Source of the DNA: Spirochaetota bacterium
Lineage (GTDB): Bacteria > Spirochaetota > UBA4802 > JAFGJZ01
DNA: 10,772 nucleotides
NCBI GenBank assembly: GCA_022704645.1
Contig: JAKJGA010000052.1
Span: forward strand, 1-10,772
Direction of reading: 5' to 3'
The notes beneath the pieces were generated by a model, which saw only the letters and a list, made by a program, of their open reading frames with translations, was not told where the DNA came from and did no database searches. A program made the position numbers and the translations under genes. The first letter of the stretch is position 1. Each line of letters begins with the position of its first letter. Shown here one piece after another: positions 5,924 to 10,772 of the stretch.

Positions 5924-5950
5924 TTTGCCGGAAAAAGTCTTTCCGGCAAA
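5924..5950 (-). terminator. Hairpin after the superoxide reductase gene
   Basis: TTTGCCGGAAA (5924-5934) and TTTCCGGCAAA (5940-5950) form a perfect 11-bp stem with a 5-nt loop, beginning 10 nt after the stop codon at 5962-5960. This is the strongest simple hairpin in the window and sits where a terminator belongs. The U-run lies within the stem; the bases after it on the minus strand (TAAAAATG) are not U-rich, so termination may be imperfect or the stem may mainly protect the mRNA end. Confidence 0.6.
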
Positions 5951-5959
5951 ATTGTAAAT

Positions 5960-6394
5960 TTATAAGCTGGTTTCGTTTATCCAGTAACCATGAAGATTGC
6001 AGTTTTCTATTACTGTAATTTTTGACGCCTGAATTTTGAGGTGTGCTGTAATTGCCGGAACTACTGCAGGAGTGAAATGGGCTCTTTTTATCCATTTCTT
6101 GTCAGCGTAGATATCAACAAATTGAATAAAATGTTTTTCTTCCATAGGATGCGGAACTTCGCCTATTTTAGCGTGTACTGTAACGAATTCAGTTCCCGGA
6201 TATAATTTGGTTTCTTTATCTACCCAAATTGACGGAACGTGTTTTGCCGCACCTTCAGCGGCTTTTGCTTTTGATTCTTCAAAAATTGCATCATTTTGAC
6301 TGAATTTTTCCTTAGGTGCTGTGCATACAGGACATTTTTCAGGAGCAGAATCCATTGCGATGTATCCGCATATTCCGCAAATAAAATAGTTCAT
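5960..6394 (-). CDS. Superoxide reductase with N-terminal rubredoxin-like domain
   Basis: A 144-residue cytosolic enzyme that reduces superoxide to hydrogen peroxide without releasing oxygen, a hallmark of anaerobes. Residues 1-30 form a rubrerythrin-type rubredoxin domain with Cys6-X2-Cys9 and Cys21-X2-Cys24 (CGICGYI, CPVC), an Fe(Cys)4 site that would pass electrons. After a short Ala/Lys linker, residues 47-144 are the neelaredoxin/SOR domain. The catalytic iron ligands are visible: His52 (KHVPSIWV), His82 and His88 (EVPHPMEEKHFI), Cys132 and His135 (ENCNLHGYW), with the same spacings as in Pyrococcus SOR. The usual Glu-Lys before the first His (EKHVP) is Ala-Lys here, so the glutamate that can bind ferric iron is missing. 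GGAGG at 6405-6401 with a 6-nt spacer fixes the ATG at 6394. It is a single-gene unit with its own promoter, operator and terminator-like hairpin. Confidence 0.93.
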   Translation of the reverse strand: MNYFICGICGYIAMDSAPEKCPVCTAPKEKFSQNDAIFEESKAKAAEGAAKHVPSIWVDKETKLYPGTEFVTVHAKIGEVPHPMEEKHFIQFVDIYADKKWIKRAHFTPAVVPAITAHLKIQASKITVIENCNLHGYWINETSL

Positions 6395-6415
6395 AATATT
6401 CCTCCGATATTTCCG

Positions 6416-6440
6416 ACTTTGTGATATTTTATCACAAAGT
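6416..6440. promoter_or_regulatory. 25-bp perfect palindromic operator at the superoxide reductase promoter
   Basis: ACTTTGTGATA (6416-6426), TTT, TATCACAAAGT (6430-6440): perfect 11-bp arms with a 3-bp centre. It directly abuts the SOR -10 and would cover the transcription start, the classic position for repression. The core TGTGA-N7-TCACA resembles CRP/FNR-family or Rex sites, but those have a 6-bp centre, so the regulator is unassigned. In the mRNA the same repeat would fold as a hairpin at the 5' end. Confidence 0.7.
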
Positions 6441-6470
6441 ATAATAAAAACAAATTATTAATTTGTGCAA
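6441..6470 (-). promoter_or_regulatory. Superoxide reductase promoter
   Basis: Minus-strand TTGCAC (6470-6465), 18-bp spacer, TATTAT (6446-6441), with the palindromic operator starting at the next base. The -35 overlaps the -35 candidate of the divergent thi promoter (TTGTGC 6463-6468), because TTGTGCAA reads similarly on both strands. Confidence 0.55.
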
Positions 6471-6490
6471 GCCCGATGGGGTTTTATTCT
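6463..6490 (+). promoter_or_regulatory. Candidate promoter for the thiC leader
   Basis: TTGTGC (6463-6468), 16-bp spacer, TATTCT (6485-6490) would start transcription near 6497, leaving the whole aptamer in the transcript. A perfect TTGACA (6492-6497) lies just downstream but has no acceptable -10 at 16-18 bp (TTCGCT to CGCTTG) and would start close to the aptamer's first helix. Which is used is open. Confidence 0.35.
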
Positions 6491-6496
6491 ATTGAC

Positions 6497-6515
6497 AAAT
6501 CCGGCGCCGGGATTT
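6497..6515. repeat. GC-rich palindrome ahead of the TPP aptamer
   Basis: CCGGCGCCGG (6501-6510) is a perfect 10-bp palindrome. The slightly larger AAATCC (6497-6502)/GGATTT (6510-6515) can form a 6-bp stem with a 7-nt loop. It stands out in AT-rich surroundings and lies between a perfect TTGACA and the riboswitch. It could be a 5' leader hairpin or a protein-binding site. Confidence 0.4.
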
Positions 6516-6520
6516 CGCTT

Positions 6521-6612
6521 GAAATGCAGACGGGGTGGTGATTTACCTGAGATGATACCCGATGAACCTGAAGCGGTTAATGCTGACGCAGGGATCTGTT
6601 CATCCGCATTTC
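6521..6612 (+). ncRNA. TPP (THI element) riboswitch aptamer
   Basis: The conserved THI-box elements occur in order: CGGGGTGGT (6531-6539), CCTGAGAT (6546-6553), ATACCC (6555-6560), GAACCTGA (6564-6571), then TTAATGCTGACGCAGGGA (6577-6594). P1 closes with CAGA/TCTG (6527-6530/6595-6598) and is extended by GAAATGC/GCATTTC (6521-6527/6606-6612). The P3 arm is very short (GGT-GATTT-ACC). Thiamine pyrophosphate binds this RNA. It sits directly before thiC, the commonest target, and controls the thi operon. Confidence 0.95.
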
Positions 6613-6616
6613 TTAA

Positions 6617-6639
6617 CACCCCTCTGAAATAACCGGAGG
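6617..6639 (+). promoter_or_regulatory. Riboswitch expression platform: SD-sequestering hairpin
   Basis: CCTCTG (6621-6626) pairs with CGGAGG (6634-6639) around a 7-nt loop, burying the thiC SD (GGAGG, 4 nt before the ATG at 6644). The overlapping CACCCC (6617-6622) is an exact complement of the aptamer's GGGGTG (6532-6537). With TPP bound the aptamer uses GGGGTG, the hairpin forms and translation stops. Without TPP, GGGGTG-CACCCC pairing would break the hairpin and free the SD. No U-tract follows, so control is translational. Confidence 0.7.
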
Positions 6640-6643
6640 AATA

Positions 6644-7906
6644 ATGACACAAATCGAATCCGCACTAAAAGGAATCATTACAGATCAAATGAAAGAGGCT
6701 GCTGCTCATGAAGGAATTGAAGCATCCGCTCTCTTGAAGCTGATCGCATCCGGAAAGGCCGTTATTCCGTTTAATAAAAATAGAAAAGCAAAACATGCTG
6801 TTGCAGTAGGGAAGGATCTTCTTGTTAAAATTAATGCAAATATAGGAACGTCCCCGAAGAACTGCGATATTGATTACGAAATGAAAAAGCTTCATGCGGC
6901 GATTTCTGCCGGAGCAGAAGCTGTAATGGATTTGAGTATCGGCGGAGACGTTAAGGAAATGCGCCGCCGCTTTATGGAAGAATGCACAGTAGCTACGGGA
7001 TGTGTTCCTGCGTATTCTGTAATTACAAAATGCAAGGGAAATCTTTCAGAAATGAAGGAAAAGGATTTTATAGACGCGGTATATGCTGATGCTGAATGGG
7101 GTATCGATTTTGCAACCGTACATTGCGGAATAACCATGTCTGCTGCGGAGAAGGCTTCGTCAAGAATCATGGGAATTACTTCGCGCGGCGGATCAATTAT
7201 CTCAAAATGGATGAAGTACCATAAGAAAGAAAATCCGTTTTTTACTCATTTCGATGAAATATGCGCAATCGCGAAAGAATTTGATCTGACATTAAGTCTT
7301 GGAGATGCGCTGCGCCCGGGCGGAGGTGCCGATGCCGGAGATTCCGCTCAGATGAGCGAACTTTCAAACCTTGGTGAGCTTACATTAATAGCACGTGAAA
7401 AGGGCGTTCAGGTAATGGTGGAAGGACCCGGCCATGTTCCTCTTCATTTAATAGAAAATCAGATAAAAGAAGCAGACAGAGTCTGTCATGGTGCTCCGTT
7501 TTTTGTTCTCGGTCCTCTTGTTACCGATTCCGCTCCCGGTTATGATCACATAACAGGTGCGATCGGCGGAGCGCTTGCGGGAATGCACGGTGCCGCATTT
7601 TTGTGTTACCTGACACCGGCAGAACATCTTCGTCTTCCGTCGGTTGATGATGTAGTTGAGGGAGTGATAGCTTCAAAAATCGCCGCACACGCAGCAAATA
7701 TAGCTAAAGGAATTCCGTCTGCGCGCGTTAAAGATGAGGTGTTCTCAAAAGCGCGCCGTGATTTCGACTGGGGAAAAATGTTTGAACTTGCAATTGATCC
7801 TGTAAAGGCGAGAAAATACAGAGAGGGAAGCACGCATTCAAATGAAAAGGAATGCTCCATGTGCGGAGAATTCTGCGCGATGAAGGAGGAATTCGGTGCT
7901 GATTAA
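6644..7906 (+). CDS. thiC: Phosphomethylpyrimidine synthase ThiC
   Basis: A 420-residue radical-SAM enzyme that rearranges 5-aminoimidazole ribotide into 4-amino-5-hydroxymethyl-2-methylpyrimidine phosphate for thiamine synthesis. Family blocks are present in order: NIGTSP (66-71), VMDLSIGGD (94-102), GIDFATVHCGIT (153-164), ALRPGGGAD (222-230), MVEGPGHVPLH (258-268) with metal-ligand candidate His264, LGPLVTDSAPGYDHIT (289-304) and CYLTPAEHLRLP (321-332) with His328. The C-terminal iron-sulfur motif is CSMCGEFC (Cys404, 407, 411), one residue shorter than the CX2CX4C of E. coli ThiC. At 420 residues it is the short form, lacking the long N-terminal domain of proteobacterial and plant enzymes. 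The SD is the GGAGG controlled by the upstream riboswitch. It overlaps thiL by 11 bp. Confidence 0.97.
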   Translation: MTQIESALKGIITDQMKEAAAHEGIEASALLKLIASGKAVIPFNKNRKAKHAVAVGKDLLVKINANIGTSPKNCDIDYEMKKLHAAISAGAEAVMDLSIGGDVKEMRRRFMEECTVATGCVPAYSVITKCKGNLSEMKEKDFIDAVYADAEWGIDFATVHCGITMSAAEKASSRIMGITSRGGSIISKWMKYHKKENPFFTHFDEICAIAKEFDLTLSLGDALRPGGGADAGDSAQMSELSNLGELTLIAREKGVQVMVEGPGHVPLHLIENQIKEADRVCHGAPFFVLGPLVTDSAPGYDHITGAIGGALAGMHGAAFLCYLTPAEHLRLPSVDDVVEGVIASKIAAHAANIAKGIPSARVKDEVFSKARRDFDWGKMFELAIDPVKARKYREGSTHSNEKECSMCGEFCAMKEEFGAD

Positions 7907-8831
7907 GGAGCTTGGCGGCGAATTTGCGCTGATTGACCGGATTGCGAAAAATCCGCGTGATAAGAATGTGATAATTTCTATCGGGGATGACTGCGCAGTT
8001 GTTGATCTGATGAACGGAAAACTTATGCTTCAGACGGTTGATATGCTTGTCGAGAATGATCATTTTTCACGCAGATATTTTTCTCCGTATGATATCGGCT
8101 GGAAAGCCATGATTTCCAATGTGTCCGACATTGCTTCATGCGGCGGAACGGTTAAGTACGCTCTTATTTCAATTGCTCTGACATCTGATATAAGCGTAGA
8201 GTTTATGGACGAATTTTACAGAGGTGTATATGATGCAGCTGAAAAATATCAATTTGATATAATCGGCGGAGATACAACACACGGCGACTTGATGAGCATC
8301 AGCATTACTCTTACAGGCGAAACAACAAAGGAAAATCTCCGTTTACGTTCAGACGCAAAAGCCGGGGATCTTATTGCGGTATCAGCACCTCTCGGCGGTT
8401 CTACTGCCGGTTTAAAACTTTTTCTTAAAAATATAGAAGGTCATGAAAACGTAAAGAAATACCACATTCACCCGGAATGCGGAATGGATTTACTTCCTCA
8501 AATACTTCCGTTATCACATGCGATGACAGATGTAAGCGACGGGCTTGCTTCTGAATCGCGTAATATCGCAAAAAGAAGTTCTCTTTCTGCTCATATCGAC
8601 AAGTCGGCAATCAGGCTGTCTGAGGGCATTGCTGAAACTGCCGCGCTTCTCGGTGATGATCCGTATGACTACGCGCTTTTCGGCGGTGAGGATTTTGCCC
8701 TTGTTTACACCGTTTCTCCTGAAAAAGCTTCTGAGATAAAAGGTTATATCGTAGGAGAATTGAAGGAAGGCGAGGGCGTTTATATTGACGGAAAAAAAAT
8801 TACGAGGTTCGGCTATGACCATTTCGCGTAA
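7896..8831 (+). CDS. thiL: Thiamine-monophosphate kinase ThiL
   Basis: A 311-residue ATP-dependent kinase that converts thiamine phosphate to thiamine pyrophosphate, the final step. It belongs to the PurM/SelD/HypE-type ATP-binding superfamily. Motifs: ISIGDDCAVV (27-36), TVDMLVENDHF (47-57), NVSDIASCGG (75-84), IIGGDTTHGD (122-131), TDVSDGLASE (211-220) and LFGGEDFALVYTV (261-273), covering the metal/ATP-binding aspartates. The start is GTG at 7896: AGGAGG at 7884-7889, inside the end of thiC, gives a 6-nt spacer, and no ATG nearby fits. The 11-bp overlap with thiC and 17-bp overlap with thiE suggest coupled translation, so the riboswitch can set the level of all three. Confidence 0.96.
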   Translation: MLIKELGGEFALIDRIAKNPRDKNVIISIGDDCAVVDLMNGKLMLQTVDMLVENDHFSRRYFSPYDIGWKAMISNVSDIASCGGTVKYALISIALTSDISVEFMDEFYRGVYDAAEKYQFDIIGGDTTHGDLMSISITLTGETTKENLRLRSDAKAGDLIAVSAPLGGSTAGLKLFLKNIEGHENVKKYHIHPECGMDLLPQILPLSHAMTDVSDGLASESRNIAKRSSLSAHIDKSAIRLSEGIAETAALLGDDPYDYALFGGEDFALVYTVSPEKASEIKGYIVGELKEGEGVYIDGKKITRFGYDHFA

Positions 8832-9441
8832 CATCGACTATTCGCTTTACTTTGTTCTTGAATCCCCTTTGTGTAATCACGATCCGCTTTTTACTGTGAA
8901 TGAAGCGCTTGCGGGCGGTGCCGGAATTATTCAGCTGCGTGACAAGGATGCTTCTTGTGAGGAGAAGCTTCTAATCGGCCGGGAAATATTGAAACTATGC
9001 AGGCAGTATAATGCGGTTTTTATCGTGAACGATTCGCTTGAACTCACGCTTGAACTTTCCGCAGACGGAATTCATGTCGGAAAGGATGATGAACCGATAG
9101 AATCAATCCGCTCTAAAATCGGCGATAAGATCATCGGATATTCTCCGGTCAGCATTGATGACGCTGTTTCTGCCGAGCTTTCCGGCGCTGATTATCTCGG
9201 AGCAGGCGCAGTATTTCCGACTGCAAGTAAACGCGACATCGGTTCTGCGCACGGAATTGAGTATGTCCGGCAGATGGTTAAGAGCGTGAAGATTCCTGTT
9301 GTCGGGATCGGCGGAATAAATCTTGAAAACGCATTTCTTGTGAAAGAAACGGGAGCCGCGGGTATTGCCGTGATAACTGCTGTTTCACAGGATAAAAATC
9401 CGCGTGAAGCCGCTATGAAGCTGAAAAATATTTTTGTCTGA
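8815..9441 (+). CDS. thiE: Thiamine-phosphate synthase ThiE
   Basis: A 208-residue TIM-barrel enzyme that joins HMP pyrophosphate and thiazole phosphate to make thiamine phosphate. Motifs: IIQLRDKD (38-45), FIVNDSLEL (69-77), ADGIHVGKDD (83-92), the phosphate loop GAGAVFPTASK (129-139) and PVVGIGGIN (161-169). The length is normal. ATG at 8815 is chosen over an in-frame TTG at 8785 because GAGG (8804-8807) lies 7 nt before it. It overlaps the end of thiL by 17 bp. It ends the operon: the next stop codon, of the convergent kinase, is 5 bp away and no terminator hairpin is visible between them. thiD and the thiazole genes are not in this window. Confidence 0.95.
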   Translation: MTISRNIDYSLYFVLESPLCNHDPLFTVNEALAGGAGIIQLRDKDASCEEKLLIGREILKLCRQYNAVFIVNDSLELTLELSADGIHVGKDDEPIESIRSKIGDKIIGYSPVSIDDAVSAELSGADYLGAGAVFPTASKRDIGSAHGIEYVRQMVKSVKIPVVGIGGINLENAFLVKETGAAGIAVITAVSQDKNPREAAMKLKNIFV

Positions 9442-9446
9442 ATGAA

Positions 9447-10772
9447 TTATATATTTGCAGGGAAACTTATCTTGAACATTGTTCCTTTGTCCTGAACACT
9501 TTCGCAGGCAATTTTTCCTTTAAGAGTTTCTTCGATAAGATTTTTTACAAGGCTGAGTCCGATTCCGGTTCCGCCTTTATCTTTTTTTGTTGTAAAAAAC
9601 GGAGTGAAGATTTTTGACAGATTCTCTTCGGAAATACCTCTTCCGTTATCAGAATAAATCATAATTATTGAATCATTATCCATTCCGGCGTCTATGGATA
9701 TGATTCCTTCTTCTATTCCGTCGAATCCGTGAATCAAAGAGTTTATTATCAGATTTGACATGACCTGCGACAGAACTCCCGGATAGGTGCTGATTTCTAT
9801 ATGTTCCGGAATGTTGATCTGAATTATATGTTTTGTTTTTCTGATTTGAGGTTTGAGGCTGAGAATGATTTCTTCAAGATAGTGTTTTAGATTGAAAGAC
9901 TTTGTGTTTTCATTTGTTCTATCAGATGCTATCTTTTTGAAATTTTGAGATATTGATGATGATTTTGTAATGTTGCTGATAATGAGAGACATGGATTCTT
10001 CAACTTCTGCGAGATATGCTTCAAACTCGGAACGTGTCAGATTATTTTTCTGGTATGATTCAGCAAAAGACAATGTTTTATCTTTCAGATGAGTTGCTGC
10101 AGTGAACGCAGTTCCGATAGGAGTGCTGATTTCATGGGCTGTTCCTGCAGCAAGTTCCCCGAGAGAGGCCATCTTCTGTGAGAGCATAAGCTGATTTGTT
10201 CGTTTAGATAAAACGGATTCGAGTTCAGATATTCTGATCTGAGTGTTTTCCGCCAGCATGTTGAAAGTGTCTGATAATTCGCCTATTTCATCATTTGATT
10301 CGATTCTTGATCTTGCGGAGAAGTTTCCTTTTGCAAAAAATATCAGTGTGTTTTTCAGGCTCATGAGCTGAGAAGTAAGTATTTTACGTAAGGCTGCTGA
10401 AAGAAAAATGGAGAGAATAATGCAGATTAAAATAATTTTGATTAGAGATATTGCCGTATCAAAAAGCATTTCGCGTTGAAGAAATTTATTGGAAAAATAA
10501 TAATCTATAGTGCCGAACGGCTGAAGATTGAAATTTCTCATCGTGAATGACAAGGAAAGGTATTTATTTTTTTCGAGATAAGACAGATCGTCTTTGCTGC
10601 AGTCGTGAATATTATTGTAGTTGCGTGTATATCTTCCGATTATAATTCCTCCGGAACGGTCAGATATGATTACTCCGATTAGATCGGATGAAAGAATTGC
10701 CGAATCAATAATTCCTTTTGCTCTTTCGTAATCTCCTGAATTAATATGCGGAAGTAGTGCTTCGGACATCAT
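9447..10772 (-). CDS. Sensor histidine kinase (HAMP, HisKA-like, HATPase; N-terminus cut)
   Basis: 441 residues are visible and the frame reaches the right edge, where an ATG happens to fall, so the true start is probably outside. Residues 1-104 look like the C-terminal part of an extracytoplasmic sensor domain (LIGVIISDRSGGIIIGRY). A membrane helix follows at ~107-128, a HAMP linker at ~128-182 (DEIGELSDTFNMLAEN), then the H-box ASLGELAAGTAHEISTPIG with phospho-acceptor His213. A long charged helix comes next (225-290). The ATPase has N-box QVMSNLIINSLIHGF (Asn340/344), G1 SDNGRGIS, F-box IFTPFFTTK and G2 GGTGIGLSLV, so it should be an active autokinase. The expected first membrane helix is missing, which supports truncation by the window. 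No receiver domain is attached and the response regulator is not in view. Signal unknown. Confidence 0.92.
   Translation of the reverse strand: MMSEALLPHINSGDYERAKGIIDSAILSSDLIGVIISDRSGGIIIGRYTRNYNNIHDCSKDDLSYLEKNKYLSLSFTMRNFNLQPFGTIDYYFSNKFLQREMLFDTAISLIKIILICIILSIFLSAALRKILTSQLMSLKNTLIFFAKGNFSARSRIESNDEIGELSDTFNMLAENTQIRISELESVLSKRTNQLMLSQKMASLGELAAGTAHEISTPIGTAFTAATHLKDKTLSFAESYQKNNLTRSEFEAYLAEVEESMSLIISNITKSSSISQNFKKIASDRTNENTKSFNLKHYLEEIILSLKPQIRKTKHIIQINIPEHIEISTYPGVLSQVMSNLIINSLIHGFDGIEEGIISIDAGMDNDSIIMIYSDNGRGISEENLSKIFTPFFTTKKDKGGTGIGLSLVKNLIEETLKGKIACESVQDKGTMFKISFPANI

Noticed and set aside
7606..8063. Long minus-strand frames opposite thiC and thiL
   Set aside because: They are antisense to well-matched thi genes, with no SD or recognisable domain.

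Overview
The window is AT-rich DNA from a Gram-negative bacterium that is probably anaerobic or microaerophilic. Secreted proteins with signal peptides, a likely outer-membrane beta-barrel N-terminus, and a rubredoxin-superoxide reductase fusion point that way. I cannot fix the phylum from sequence alone. There is no rRNA, tRNA, CRISPR array or complete mobile element. Most starts are supported by a clear GGAGG-type Shine-Dalgarno (SD), but several genes inside the long minus-strand operon lack one and overlap their upstream neighbour.

Layout. 1-276 (minus): N-terminal 92 codons of an exported, probably barrel-forming protein, running off the left edge. 442-951 (minus): DUF2628 membrane protein. 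1126-1392 (plus): small exported protein with its own promoter. 1403-1437: overlapping inverted repeats where two genes converge. 1414-5318 (minus): five tightly packed genes: a STAS-like/GHKL ATPase, a DUF4325-like STAS protein with a C-terminal winged helix, a cytosolic protein of unknown function, a tail-anchored protein of unknown function, and an exported protein of unknown function. 5319-5695 (minus): a 47-residue helix-turn-helix-like protein, followed by an unusually structured stretch and a possible integrase remnant. 5960-6394 (minus): rubredoxin-superoxide reductase with a palindromic operator at its promoter. 6463-6643: divergent intergenic region with the thiC leader and a TPP riboswitch. 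6644-9441 (plus): thiC-thiL-thiE operon with overlapping genes. 9447-10772 (minus): sensor histidine kinase, cut at the right edge, convergent with thiE and only 5 bp away.

How the genes work together. thiC makes the pyrimidine moiety HMP-P, thiE couples it (as HMP-PP) to thiazole phosphate, and thiL phosphorylates TMP to TPP. TPP then closes the riboswitch in front of thiC; a full OFF/ON pairing model can be drawn from the sequence. The five-gene minus operon resembles a partner-switching module (ATPase plus STAS-like partner) wired to a DNA-binding domain and to membrane and exported proteins nobody has named. That module, with the small helix-turn-helix gene and structured RNA in front of it, is the most likely place for undescribed biology. 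The superoxide reductase is a single-gene unit under what looks like redox or repressor control.
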